Shown here piece after piece: positions 24,576 through 33,891 of a stretch of 64,000 nucleotides of DNA (positions within the stretch are counted from its first letter, which is position 1; each line of letters starts with the position of its first letter). The translations under genes were made by a program, and so were the position numbers. The stretch covers positions 620,001-684,000 of the forward strand of contig JACKMA010000003.1 of NCBI GenBank assembly GCA_024235635.1, in the 5' to 3' direction. The stretch comes from Zoogloeaceae bacterium. GTDB taxonomy: Bacteria > Pseudomonadota > Gammaproteobacteria > Burkholderiales > Rhodocyclaceae. Under the pieces are notes generated by a model. The model was not told the DNA's origin and searched no databases. It saw only the letters and a program-made list of their open reading frames with translations.

Positions 24576-24669
24576 CGCGGCAACCCGGCGGCGGTGACGG
24601 CCGCTGCCATGCACTCGACGAAATGCGGGCTAGAATGCGGGCCTGTAGCTTAAAAGCTTGGAGCGGGCC

Positions 24670-25629
24670 ATGAGTCACAAGGTATTCATCGACGGCCGTC
24701 ACGGCACGACCGGACTGAAGATCGACGAGCGCCTGGCGCAGCGTCCTGAGATCGAGATCCTCAGCATTCCCGAGGTGCAGCGCAAGGACCCCGCGGCCAA
24801 GGCCGCGATCATCAACCGAGCCGATGTGGTGTTTCTGTGCCTGCCGGACGCGGCGTCGCGCGAATCGGTGGCGCTGCTGGCCGCCGACAACGGTCATACC
24901 CGCTTTCTCGACGCCAGTACTGCCCATCGCACCCATCCGGACTGGGTGTACGGACTGCCGGAACTCTCGGCGGCGCACCGTGAGCGCGTCCGCAACGCCC
25001 GCCGGGTAGCCGTACCGGGCTGCCACGCCAGCGGTTTCGTGATGCTGATGCAGCCGCTGGTGGCGGCCGGCGTGGTGCCGGCCGACTATCCGGCCACGAC
25101 CTATTCGGTGACCGGCTACAGCGGCGGCGGCAAGGAGATGATCGCCAGCTACGAAGAGCCGGCTGCGCTGCCGGCGGCGATGACCAGTCCGCGCTTCTAC
25201 GCCCTCGGCCTCGCGCACAAGCACCTGCCCGAGATGCAGAAGGTCACCGGGCTCGATGCGCCGCCGCTGTTCACGCCGATCGTCGGCAATTTCGCGCAGG
25301 GCATGGTGGTCGCGGTGCCACTGCTGCCGCGCCTGCTGCCTCGTACGCCGGGTCCGGAGGATGTCCATCGCCTCCTCGCCGAGCACTACAAGGACCAGCC
25401 CTTCGTCCACGTGATGCCGCTCGACGCCACCCCGGCGCTCGACAACGGCTTCCTGCCGGCCACCACCTGCAACGACACCAACCGTGCCGAGCTGTTCGTC
25501 TTCGGTCATCGCGATCAGATCCTGCTCGCCGCCCGCTTCGACAATCTCGGCAAGGGCGCATCCGGCGCGGCCATCCAGTGCATGAACATCATGCTCGGCC
25601 TTTCCGAAGACAGCGGACTGAGCCGCTGA
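24670..25629 (+). CDS. argC: N-acetyl-gamma-glutamyl-phosphate reductase (type 2 ArgC)
   Basis: A 319-residue NADPH-dependent reductase of arginine synthesis that turns N-acetylglutamyl phosphate into the semialdehyde. It is the shorter type 2 ArgC (about 310-320 residues). The N-terminal Rossmann region is VFIDGRHGTTGLKI, the catalytic cysteine lies in VPGCHASGF, and the conserved loop is VTGYSGGGKEM. Start at ATG 24670, with GGAG six bases upstream. It stands alone among unrelated genes. Its 3' neighbour is the decayed phosphatase gene. Confidence 0.95.
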   Translation: MSHKVFIDGRHGTTGLKIDERLAQRPEIEILSIPEVQRKDPAAKAAIINRADVVFLCLPDAASRESVALLAADNGHTRFLDASTAHRTHPDWVYGLPELSAAHRERVRNARRVAVPGCHASGFVMLMQPLVAAGVVPADYPATTYSVTGYSGGGKEMIASYEEPAALPAAMTSPRFYALGLAHKHLPEMQKVTGLDAPPLFTPIVGNFAQGMVVAVPLLPRLLPRTPGPEDVHRLLAEHYKDQPFVHVMPLDATPALDNGFLPATTCNDTNRAELFVFGHRDQILLAARFDNLGKGASGAAIQCMNIMLGLSEDSGLSR

Positions 25630-25670
25630 GTCGAACCAGCGGACCCGGCGGGATCACGCGATCGCAACAG

Positions 25671-26782
25671 CTGCCGCTGGTGCCGGCGGGCCCGCAACTG
25701 CGCCGGCTGGAAACCGGCGTCCGGTGATGTGGCTGGCAACGTCGTGCGATGTGTGGCTACGGCTGCGACTGACCGACGGTGACGCGATCGTCGCGACCTG
25801 CGCCTCGGCCACGGCCGGCACCTCCATCAGACACCTGTCGGTTGGCGAACATCTCCATTACTACCTGCTCGATCTCTCCTTCGAGCAGGCGCTGCCCGAG
25901 GGCCGCTGGGTCGGCTACGAGCTCGAGCCGGCATCAAGCTCCGACGCCGAGCCGCGCTGGCAGGGGTGGCGCGAATGGGCACCGGATCTGTGCTACCCGG
26001 GGCGCCAGGGGCCCGGATTCATCCGCCGGTCGCGTATTCGGTCGCTGCGCCACGGCTCGCGCAGGAAGCCGCATCACGACGGCGGCGACGGCCTCGCTGC
26101 CGCCGACCGCCTCCGCGCCCGCAGCCTTCGGCCGGACGACGACGACACGACGCCGCGGCCCGTTTGGCCGGCGCTGCTGCTGCTCACCGGCGATCAGGTC
26201 TACGTGGTCGACGTCTGCGGCCCGATGCTGCGGGCCATCCACGACTTGCTCGATCGACTCGAACTTGCCAACGAAGGCCTTGCGGGTAGCGACGACGCCG
26301 ACGTGCGCGACACCGATTCCCTGTATCGCCACCCCTGCTGCTATTGCCACCGCGAGCGCCTGCTGCCTCGGCGCAAGCGCAATTTCGCCGTGCTGGAGAT
26401 CCTGTTCGGCGGCGTCGAAAAGCCGGTGTTCACCGCCGACAATGCCCACAATCACCTGATCACGCCGGGTGAGATGCTGGCGATGTACCCGCTGGCGTGG
26501 TCGCCGGCGGCCTGGCACGACGTGATGCCGGATGCGCCCGCCGGGCTCGACGACGCGGATCTCCGGCGATACCGACAGGAAGCCTCGGTACTCGAAGGCT
26601 TCGTTGCCGACCTTGGGCGCGTCCGCCGGGTCATGGCCCATGGTCGGCGGCTGCTAAACGGCAGCGGCATCGGGCTGGTCGAACTCGATGACGAAGGCCG
26701 GCCGTGGCGGATTCGCGAATTGCTCGCCAATGGCGGCCAATGCGAATTCACGCGACGCGAGGACGAGTGGCGCTGGCATTGA
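25671..26782 (+). pseudogene. Decayed PhoD-like (DUF7800) alkaline phosphatase gene
   Basis: The longest open stretch (25724-26782, 352 residues) matches the PhoD-like phosphatase family in blocks such as VGEHLHYYLLDL, WAPDLCYPGRQGPGFI, GDQVYVVDVCGPMLRAIHDLL and FTADNAHNHLITPGEMLAMY, and at its end with SGIGLVELDDEGRPWRIREL. Between them it jumps from AHGRRL straight to the family tail, so the metallophosphatase core of about 200-300 residues (DDHD region and later ligands) is absent; family proteins have about 600 residues. The family N terminus, LPLVPAGPQLRRLETGVR, is readable from about 25671 in another frame, pointing to a one-base loss near 25722. No ATG fits that frame. Non-functional in all likelihood. 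Confidence 0.72.
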
Positions 26783-26879
26783 GGAACCTGCATCCGCAAT
26801 GACCCGGGACCCACGATCGTGCGATAATTGATGCGCCGCAGCAACATTGTTGTGCGCCGACCACGACCGGGGAGCCCGC

Positions 26880-27182
26880 ATGCTTTCGATCACCGATCTG
26901 ACGGATTTCATCGAACTCGATTTCGAAACCGTGGCCATTGTCGCCCGTGCCACCGGCCTCGACGAACCGGAATCGATCGGCCTGGCCCGCCAGTTGCTCG
27001 GAAGCGAGGATGGCATCGCACTGATCCATCACATGTACCGTGACCACATCGAAGCACCGTCGGGCCAGCGCAGGGACTGCCGCGAGTTGGCTCAAAGCTA
27101 CCGGCGCTTTGCCCGCAAGTATCCGCTGCCGCACGCTTTTCCGGAGGCCCGAGACGACGCACTCGCGACCGGGGCGCAATAA
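26880..27182 (+). CDS. Small hypothetical protein
   Basis: A 100-residue soluble protein beginning MLSITDLTDFIELDFETVAIVARATGL, with no signal peptide. ATG 26880 has GGGGAG five bases upstream, a strong sign that it is translated. The composition is mixed and mostly helical, with HHMYRDHIEAP in the middle and a Tyr/Arg-rich segment. I do not recognise a family. It lies between the decayed phosphatase gene and a YkvA-type gene; no functional link is evident. Confidence 0.65.
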   Translation: MLSITDLTDFIELDFETVAIVARATGLDEPESIGLARQLLGSEDGIALIHHMYRDHIEAPSGQRRDCRELAQSYRRFARKYPLPHAFPEARDDALATGAQ

Positions 27183-27262
27183 ATTGTGCAGCAGCACCGA
27201 AGTATCGGCACAACGGGCCGCTGCCATGGTCGAAGTCCCTGTCGAAACTGCCCGTTTACGCA

Positions 27263-27523
27263 ATGCAAAAGCTGATCGCCCTCTACCGCCTGATCCGCAG
27301 GGACATGCGCGTCCTGGCATTCGCCCTGCGCCATCCGCGGCGCCCGGCCTGGCTGCTGCCGGCGCTTGCCGGATTGGCGCTGTACGTGCTCTCGCCGGTG
27401 GACCTGTTGCCAGATACCCTGCCGCTGATCGGCATCGTCGACGATCTGGTGCTGATCCCGCTGGTGGTCGGCTGGCTGGTCGGCCGGCTGCCGCCGGAAC
27501 TGCGCAACGATGTGCCGGACTGA
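27263..27523 (+). CDS. YkvA/DUF1232 small membrane protein
   Basis: An 86-residue protein with the DUF1232 signature YVLSPVDLLPDTLPLIGIVDD followed by a hydrophobic helix (LVLIPLVVGWLVG). Family members are small membrane proteins of unknown function that are common in many bacteria. No clear ribosome site precedes ATG 27263. Its stop is a few bases before the convergent gene at 27530. Confidence 0.88.
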   Translation: MQKLIALYRLIRRDMRVLAFALRHPRRPAWLLPALAGLALYVLSPVDLLPDTLPLIGIVDDLVLIPLVVGWLVGRLPPELRNDVPD

Positions 27524-27529
27524 TCCGGC

Positions 27530-27850
27530 TCAGAAGCGGCGTTCGTCGTCCTTGCGCTCGCGCGATATGCGACGTGCCTGCTGTTTCTGCAGCCTCTCGA
27601 TGTGCCTGCGCTCATGTCGCGTAAGCTTGCCGTCGGCCTTTGCGTCACGTACCGCATCGCGGATCCGGTCCTGGCCGCGGCGCAGCGCCATCGCCTCGCG
27701 TTCGGTCAGCTCGCCGGCGACGATGCCGCGGTCGATTCGACGCTGCTGATGGCGGCTGCGTTCGTCCACTGCGGGCGAGTCAGTGCCGGCGGCGGCGATC
27801 GAACCCACGGCAACGAGAAGGGCGGCGCAGAGATGTCGTCCGGTATTCAT
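27530..27850 (-). CDS. Secreted small basic protein with a charged helical repeat
   Basis: A 106-residue protein with a signal peptide (MNTGRHLCAALLVAVGSIAAAG). A highly charged mature part follows, containing QQRRIDRGIVAGELTEREA, DRIRDAVRDAKADGKLTRHER and RLQKQQARRISRER. This GELTxxEA / ADGKLTxxER pattern is a widespread proteobacterial hypothetical family with an EF-hand-like look. It is presumably periplasmic. An in-frame ATG nine bases upstream (27859) is an alternative start. It is divergent from apbE. Confidence 0.72.
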   Translation of the reverse strand: MNTGRHLCAALLVAVGSIAAAGTDSPAVDERSRHQQRRIDRGIVAGELTEREAMALRRGQDRIRDAVRDAKADGKLTRHERRHIERLQKQQARRISRERKDDERRF

Positions 27851-27918
27851 GGGGGGCATCCGTCGAAGATGTCGTCGGCCGAATTACGGCAGATCCGCTC
27901 ACTTTTGCAGCGGGCAGC

Positions 27919-28977
27919 ATGGCCCGCACCGTGATGCAGTCGGCACACGTTCGCCGCCTGATGACCGCGCTGCTGGTCGTGCTCGGCCTGGCCGGATGCG
28001 CTCGGGACGAACTGTTCCGCCAGGAATCCTACGTCTTCGGCACCCGTGTCGAGGTGGTCGTCTACGGCAACGACCCGGCCCTGGCGAACGAGGCGCTGGC
28101 CGAGGTGCTGCGCGAATTCGACCGCCTGCACCGGGCCTACCACGCATGGGAGCCGTCCGAGCTGACCGAACTCAACGACGCCATCGAGGCCGGGCGCCAT
28201 CACCAGGTATCGGCCGAGCTGGCGACAATGCTGGCCGACGCCAAGCGGCTCTCGGCCCTCGGCGACGGCCTGTTCGAGCCGGCCATCGGCCGTCTGATCG
28301 AACTGTGGGGATTCCACACCGACACCTTCAGGCCGAAACTGCCCGCCGACGGCGCCGTACGCGCACTGGTGGCACGCCGACCGCGGATCCTGGATCTGGT
28401 CATCAACGGTCGTACCGTCAATAGCAGCAATCGCTTCGTGCGCATCGACCTGGGCGGCTACGCCAAGGGCTATGCGCTCGACCAGGCCGCGCGGATCCTG
28501 CGCATGAAAGGCATCGCCAATGCCCTCGTCAATATCGGCGGCAATGTGCTGGCGCTCGGCGCCAAGGGCGATCGTCCGTGGCGCATCGGCATCCAGCACC
28601 CGCGCGACGCCGGTGTGCTGGCGTCGCTGCCCCTCTATGATGGCGAGGCCGTCGGCACCTCCGGCGACTATCAACGCTACTTCGAGATCGATGGCGTACG
28701 CTACAGCCACCTGCTCGACCCGCGCGACGGGCGGCCCGCCCGCGGCACGCAGTCGCTGACCGTGCTGGTCACCCGGCGACCCGGCGCGGGAACCCTGTCC
28801 GATGCCGCCAGCAAGCCGCTATTCATCGACGGCAAGGACTGGCCGCAACTCGCCGCCCGCTACGACATCGCGCACGTGCTCCGGGTCGACGACCAGGGCG
28901 CCATCGAGGTCAGCCGCGAAATGCACCGCCGGCTCGAATACCACAATGACGTGGCACCCGCGCGGATCATCGATTAG
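27919..28977 (+). CDS. apbE: FAD:protein FMN transferase ApbE (lipoprotein)
   Basis: A 352-residue periplasmic enzyme that attaches FMN covalently to threonine of target flavoproteins such as RnfG/RnfD and NqrB/NqrC. The lipoprotein signal ends VLGLAGC (lipobox Cys near residue 27). Typical blocks are MGT-like FGTRVEVVVY, the aromatic LTELNDAI, RIDLGGYAKGYALDQAA, NALVNIGGNVLALG and TSGDYQRYFEIDGVRYSHLLDPRDGRPA with split conserved residues, and a Mg-site TLSDAASKPLF. The exact start among three ATGs is uncertain; I take 27919. It overlaps the convergent gene by four bases. No Rnf or Nqr target lies in the window. Confidence 0.93.
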   Translation: MARTVMQSAHVRRLMTALLVVLGLAGCARDELFRQESYVFGTRVEVVVYGNDPALANEALAEVLREFDRLHRAYHAWEPSELTELNDAIEAGRHHQVSAELATMLADAKRLSALGDGLFEPAIGRLIELWGFHTDTFRPKLPADGAVRALVARRPRILDLVINGRTVNSSNRFVRIDLGGYAKGYALDQAARILRMKGIANALVNIGGNVLALGAKGDRPWRIGIQHPRDAGVLASLPLYDGEAVGTSGDYQRYFEIDGVRYSHLLDPRDGRPARGTQSLTVLVTRRPGAGTLSDAASKPLFIDGKDWPQLAARYDIAHVLRVDDQGAIEVSREMHRRLEYHNDVAPARIID

Positions 28978-30626
28978 TCGCGATGGGCGGCTGGCGGCAG
29001 GCTGTCGCCGCGGACCCGCAGATCGAGCAGCTGACCGAGCACGACGCCGCGGCGGATGACCGAGTGGATGACCTCGCCCTGGCCCGACGCCGGGCAACCC
29101 GGCTGGCTGGCGACGATCGCGAAGCGGGCGAGTGCAGGGTCGCGGGTCGGCACGAACGGCGGCGGCAAGGCGCTCCGCGCCTGAACCACGTCGCCACATA
29201 TCAGCACCGCCACCGCGCCGGCCGGGCGCGCGGTCGAAGGCGTTCCGGCAAGCCCGGTGTAGCGCTCGAGCATGTCGACGTCCTCCCGTAGCGAACTCGC
29301 GTTGTAGTCGAGCACCCAGCTGCCGGCGGCGCCGCGCAGGCCACCGGCCAGACTGTTGTAGAAGACGTGACCATAGGGCTGCAGGTGCGCCAGGGTGGTG
29401 GTGTGGATCGCCACCAGCAGGCCGACGATGGCGGCGATCAGCCATGCCGCGGCCGGATTGCCGCGCAGGGCCTGCCAGAACATCCGCCAGCCCAGCGCCG
29501 ATGCCACCGCGAGCGGCGGCAACAGGAACAGGAACTGGCGCAGGCCGTCGGCCAGCGCCGGCCGTGTCAGCCAGGCAAAGGCGATCGGCAGGCCGATCGC
29601 CAACGCCAGCGGAAGGTGCAGCGAGCTGCCTCGCCGCGTCTGCGCACGGCGCTCGGCGACCCGGGCAGGCGCCTCCGCCGGGCGCCACGGACGCCCGCCG
29701 AGGGCCAGACCGAGCCCGATCAGCATCAGTTCCGGCAGCTTCACCACCAGATAGTCGTGCAGATAGCTGCGCGGCACCTCGTTGCTGAACAGCAGGCTGC
29801 CATCGACCAGGGTCGGCACGACGGCACCGGGCCCGGTCCCGGCCAGGCCGGTCAGCAGTGCCGGACGGCCGAGCCACATCAAACCGGCAGCGATCGCCAC
29901 CCCGGGCAGCAGGGCGAGCAGCCAGTGGCCGAACCGTGATCCGGCCTGCCGGTCCCGTCTGGCCGCCACCAGCAGGCACAGCAAGAGGCAGATCGGCATC
30001 AGCCAGGCGCTGTCGCCGATCGCCAGCGCGGCACCGGTACTGAAGGCAAAGCCGAACGCGTGGGACGGCGCCAACCTGGGCAGGTCGACGGACAGGCGGG
30101 TCAGGAAATAGAGCGCCCAGCTCATGCAGGCCGCCTGTGGAATTTCTGCGGTATGGGTGAACAGCGCGCCACTCCAGGCGCCGGTCAGTGCCAGGATCAC
30201 GACGGCAAGCAGGGCAGCGGCCTCCCCACCGAGCAATCTTGCCAGGCGCCAGGCGGCGAGCATGCCGCCCAATCCGAACAATCCACTGACGAGGTGGCGC
30301 AGGTCCCACACCGGACCCGGCCAAATTGGCTCCAGGGCTGCCGTCAGCAGGTCGAACAGCCCGCCACCGGCGATCGTCCCGGCGCGCTGCAACTGCACCG
30401 TATCGACCAGGCCGGACTGGTAGAAATCTAGCAGCAGTCGGCCATACGCCTGCCTTTGCGGTTCGTCGGGGCCGATGCCGTAGCTATGCCAGGTCGCCGC
30501 CAGGTAGAGCAACAGCCCGAACGCAAGCACGATCGACGCAGGCCGCGCCAGCAGCCGCAGATCGGCGTCGCCGATCGACAGCGTCGGCGCGCTGACGTGC
30601 GCGGTGTCGTGTCCCGGGTTGCGCAT
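28974..30626 (-). CDS. Multi-pass membrane protein, GT-C/GT39-like glycosyltransferase
   Basis: A 550-residue protein with about eleven membrane helices. After the first helix comes a periplasmic loop with YGIGPDEPQRQAYG, the acidic pair in the first loop typical of GT-C enzymes (PMT/ArnT-like) that use lipid-linked sugars. A C-terminal soluble segment (about 430-550) follows. It begins 16 bases after the NdvB-like gene and is therefore in the same transcription unit; a role in modifying or exporting the glucan, or glycosylating a surface polymer, is inferred. No experimentally known close relative comes to mind. Confidence 0.65.
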   Translation of the reverse strand: MRNPGHDTAHVSAPTLSIGDADLRLLARPASIVLAFGLLLYLAATWHSYGIGPDEPQRQAYGRLLLDFYQSGLVDTVQLQRAGTIAGGGLFDLLTAALEPIWPGPVWDLRHLVSGLFGLGGMLAAWRLARLLGGEAAALLAVVILALTGAWSGALFTHTAEIPQAACMSWALYFLTRLSVDLPRLAPSHAFGFAFSTGAALAIGDSAWLMPICLLLCLLVAARRDRQAGSRFGHWLLALLPGVAIAAGLMWLGRPALLTGLAGTGPGAVVPTLVDGSLLFSNEVPRSYLHDYLVVKLPELMLIGLGLALGGRPWRPAEAPARVAERRAQTRRGSSLHLPLALAIGLPIAFAWLTRPALADGLRQFLFLLPPLAVASALGWRMFWQALRGNPAAAWLIAAIVGLLVAIHTTTLAHLQPYGHVFYNSLAGGLRGAAGSWVLDYNASSLREDVDMLERYTGLAGTPSTARPAGAVAVLICGDVVQARSALPPPFVPTRDPALARFAIVASQPGCPASGQGEVIHSVIRRGVVLGQLLDLRVRGDSLPPAAHRD

Positions 30627-30642
30627 CGGCGGCGCGCCGCGA

Positions 30643-33279
30643 TCAGACTGCCGCCGGCTGTGCCTCGACTGCCGGTGCGCCTTGCGCAGGCGCGCCGCGA
30701 TCCGGCAGGTAGGCGGCGAACTGGCACAGGATCGCGCCGACGTAGGGCAGGGTCTGCATCAGCAGGATGCCGATCCATACCCGCGCCTCCATCGCCTGGG
30801 CATCCTGGGTCCAGAACAGGGCGGCGGCGGCCAGCAATAGCGCCACCAGCAGCCCGATCTCCTCGCGGATCGGCGAAAAGAACGCCAGTCGGCCCTTGGC
30901 CTTCCAGCTTTTCGGCGTACGCACGAATTCGCCGCGGCGCTTGATGATGCCGGCGAAGATCCCGCGTGCGATGGCATGCGACAGGCCGACCGACAGCACC
31001 GACGCGCCGAGGATGTCGGTCCACGGACAGGCCATCGTGCGGCGGTAGAGGATCGGTCCGAGCGCCGCCTTGAATACCATGAAGCCGAGCACCGGCAGCG
31101 CGAGCGTGACCACCGGCAGTCCGAAGGCCGCGGGCTTGACCAGGATGCCCAGGGTCCATGCCAGGCTGGCGAACACGAACACCAGCTGCAGCGCATCGCC
31201 GAGCCACTGGAACCAGCCGGTCAGGAAATGGTAGCGCTGGGCGATGGTCATGCGCCCGCCGCCGAGCAGCGACGGCAGGTGGCGCTTGAGGATCTGCATC
31301 GCGCCGAAGGCCCAGCGGAAACGCTGCGACTTGATCGCCGCGAAATCCGACGGCGTCAGGCCGCGTCCGAGCACGTGGTCGACATAGCGTGTGTCGAGTC
31401 CCTGCTTGATCAGGCGCAAACCGAGTTCGGTGTCCTCGCAGATGCACCATTCAGACCACGCCCCATGATCTTCGAGCTGGCTGCGCCGGACCAGCGTCAT
31501 CGTGCCGTGCTGGATCAATGCGTTGCGCTCGTTGCGATGATGCATGCCGATGCGGAAGAAGCCGTCGAACTCCCAGTTGCACATGCGACGGAAGGCCTGG
31601 CCGGCCCAGTCGCGATGCGCCTGCGGCGCCTGCACCACCGCCACTTCCGGCGAATCGAGAAAATGCGGCACCAGCACCGAAAGCCAGTCCCGCTCGACGA
31701 CGTAATCTGCGTCGACGACACCGACGACCTCGGCCCGGGCGTCGGTCTGGCCGAGTGCGAAATTCAGCGCCCCGGCCTTGAAGCCCGGCCACTTGGGCAG
31801 GTGGAAGAAGCGGAAATTGGCGCCCAACGTCGCGACATGGGCCTCCACCGGCATCCACAGGGCGGGATCGGTGGTGTTGTTGTCCACCACCAGCACCTCG
31901 AAATTGCGGTAGTCGAGGCGGGCGAGGCTGTCGATCGTCGCGATCACCATTTCCGGCGGCTCGTTGCAGCAGGCGAGGTGAATCGACACGAAGGGTTCCT
32001 GATCGGCCGGCAGCGGCGGGCGCGGACCGAATCGTCGGCGCCAGCGACCCTTGAACATCAGCTCGCCGAATTCGAAGCCGTGGGCCAGCAACACCGCCGC
32101 GGTCAGTCCGGCTGCACAGATCAGCAGCACTAGCCCGATCTGGTCGTTGTCGGTCAGGTAGTAGTCCTGAGGCACATTGACACTGACGACGAACACCGAG
32201 ACGCAGGCCTGGATCAGGGCGGCAAGCCAGAGTCGGCCACGGGCACCCCAGCCGCGCAGCAGCAGCGCCACCAGGAACATCGGCACGAATGCGATCTTGA
32301 CCGCGGTGAGCGCCTTCTCCTGCCAGCGAATGTCGTTGAGGATCAGGCCGTCGAGCGGAAACTTCGGCGTGCGGTCAGCCTTGAACAGGCCCCAATACGG
32401 ACCCGCCCAACCTTCGAGCTCGACCTTCCACGGCTGGTCGAAGGCTTCCATCAGGTAGTAGTCGAGGCCGCGTTCGCGGGCCAGCGGCAGGAATTCCCGG
32501 ATGAAGCGGGCCTCGGCGGCGACGCTTGCCTCGGCCTGCTGGATCTCCGGACCGCGGCTGGGCCAGCCGATTTCGCCGATCACCAGCGGCTTGCCCGGGA
32601 AAGTCCGTGCCAGCTCGTCGTAGCGCTGCATGGCATAGCCGACCGCCTGCTCGGCCGGCACGCCTTCATGGAAAGGCAGCAGATGCACGGTGATGAAATC
32701 GACGTGTTCGGCAAGCTCCGGATGCTTGAGCCAGACGTGCCAGGGTTCGGCGGTCGACACCGCCTTCGACGTACCGGCGAGCTTCTTGCGGGCCACATCG
32801 AGATACACACTGAGTTGCTCGACACTGAGATCGTGGCGCAGAAGCACCTCGTTGCCGACGATCAGGCGGTCCACGTGGCGATAGTCCCGCGCCGATGCGA
32901 TCGCGGCGCCGAGCTCGCGCACGTTGTTGGCGTGGTCTCCCGACAGCCACGCACCGGCGGTGACCTTCAGGTCGTGCAGTTCTGCGAGCGGAATGATCGA
33001 CGGATTGTCGAGCGCGCCATAGGTGCGGATGCGGGTGGTGCTGCGCGACAGCAGCAGCAGGTCGGTGCTGATCTGCTCTAGACTCGGGAATTCCCCGCGC
33101 GCCGGCCACTGGTCGCGTTGGAACGGGCTGTAGGCGTAGCCGCCGATGTCGCCGGCGGCGTCGCCGAAGGCCACGCCGCGGTTGCTCCAGCCCCAGATCA
33201 GGTACTGCAGGTATCCCACCAGCGCGGCGACCATCAGTGCGGCCAGCACGCGCCATGTCCAGTGCATCGCTTTCCTCAT
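30643..33279 (-). CDS. NdvB-like beta-glucan synthase: GH17 domain fused to GT2
   Basis: An 878-residue membrane enzyme. Helix one (about 7-27) is followed by a periplasmic GH17 domain (about 40-310) keeping both catalytic glutamates (IVGNEVLL and VIGEIGWPS). Further helices follow, then a cytoplasmic processive GT2 domain with ACCNEPPE, the DAD motif in VGVVDADYVV, the acceptor motif CICEDTELG and QRFRWAFG. Several C-terminal helices close the protein. This architecture is that of NdvB, which makes cyclic beta-1,3(1,6)-glucans in Bradyrhizobium and Pseudomonas. The start is ATG 33279, with GGGAG upstream. Inferred product: periplasmic or exported beta-1,3-glucan. Confidence 0.88.
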   Translation of the reverse strand: MRKAMHWTWRVLAALMVAALVGYLQYLIWGWSNRGVAFGDAAGDIGGYAYSPFQRDQWPARGEFPSLEQISTDLLLLSRSTTRIRTYGALDNPSIIPLAELHDLKVTAGAWLSGDHANNVRELGAAIASARDYRHVDRLIVGNEVLLRHDLSVEQLSVYLDVARKKLAGTSKAVSTAEPWHVWLKHPELAEHVDFITVHLLPFHEGVPAEQAVGYAMQRYDELARTFPGKPLVIGEIGWPSRGPEIQQAEASVAAEARFIREFLPLARERGLDYYLMEAFDQPWKVELEGWAGPYWGLFKADRTPKFPLDGLILNDIRWQEKALTAVKIAFVPMFLVALLLRGWGARGRLWLAALIQACVSVFVVSVNVPQDYYLTDNDQIGLVLLICAAGLTAAVLLAHGFEFGELMFKGRWRRRFGPRPPLPADQEPFVSIHLACCNEPPEMVIATIDSLARLDYRNFEVLVVDNNTTDPALWMPVEAHVATLGANFRFFHLPKWPGFKAGALNFALGQTDARAEVVGVVDADYVVERDWLSVLVPHFLDSPEVAVVQAPQAHRDWAGQAFRRMCNWEFDGFFRIGMHHRNERNALIQHGTMTLVRRSQLEDHGAWSEWCICEDTELGLRLIKQGLDTRYVDHVLGRGLTPSDFAAIKSQRFRWAFGAMQILKRHLPSLLGGGRMTIAQRYHFLTGWFQWLGDALQLVFVFASLAWTLGILVKPAAFGLPVVTLALPVLGFMVFKAALGPILYRRTMACPWTDILGASVLSVGLSHAIARGIFAGIIKRRGEFVRTPKSWKAKGRLAFFSPIREEIGLLVALLLAAAALFWTQDAQAMEARVWIGILLMQTLPYVGAILCQFAAYLPDRGAPAQGAPAVEAQPAAV

Positions 33280-33498
33280 GGCTCCCTCTTGGCGTATCGC
33301 CCGAGACGCTTGCGCTGCGTGCCGGCACGCTGGAGAATGACGGACCGACGTGCCGGGCGAGGCGGCACGCAGAATCCGACAGCCGACATCGAGCGTTCTG
33401 GAATGTCTCGTCGGATTCGATTCTAAGTGGGGCGACAGACCCCGGCAGCGCCGAATTGGTAACAAATTTTGCGCCGCACAATAAGGCAAGGAGAGCGC

Positions 33499-33891
33499 AT
33501 GAACGCCGATGCCAGGAATATGTTCGGGATAATGCTGGTGGCCGCCCTGGCCTTTCTGCTGGCGCTCGCCGCGAGGCTCGGCCTGGTCGAGAACGAAAGC
33601 CTCCTGGTCGCCTGCAGTGGCCTCTCGGATACCGCCTGCGACACCGCCATCGTCGCGCGCGAAGCGGTCGTCCAGAGCTTCGTCGGCGGTCACCTCGGAT
33701 GGATCGCGATGCTGGCCGCAGGGATCGGCCTGATCGCGCACTGGCGGCCGGCTGCATGGTCGGCCTGGGTGCTCGGCATCGCCGGCATGGTGCTCTACAA
33801 CGTCGAACCGGCGTCGGCGGCGGCGCTACTCGCGCTGCTGTTGCTGGCCCGCCGCCCATCCGCCCGCCGCCTGCACCAGGCACAACATTGA
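33499..33891 (+). CDS. Small membrane protein of unknown function
   Basis: A 130-residue protein with a good ribosome site (AAGGAG six bases before ATG 33499) and three to four hydrophobic helices (about 8-27, 58-76, 82-100 and 105-120). It contains two cysteines in ACSGLSDTACDTA between helices. The last 66 bases overlap the convergent end of the GH17 gene on the other strand. It is divergent from the NdvB-like gene across a 219-base intergenic region. I do not recognise a family; a role with the glucan genes is only suggested by position. Confidence 0.68.
   Translation: MNADARNMFGIMLVAALAFLLALAARLGLVENESLLVACSGLSDTACDTAIVAREAVVQSFVGGHLGWIAMLAAGIGLIAHWRPAAWSAWVLGIAGMVLYNVEPASAAALLALLLLARRPSARRLHQAQH

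Noticed and set aside
24635..24660. AGCTT-AA-AAGCT inverted repeat before argC
   Set aside because: Only 5-bp arms with an A/T-rich centre just upstream of the ribosome site. Too short to call an operator or riboswitch; no arginine-repressor-like palindrome was clear.
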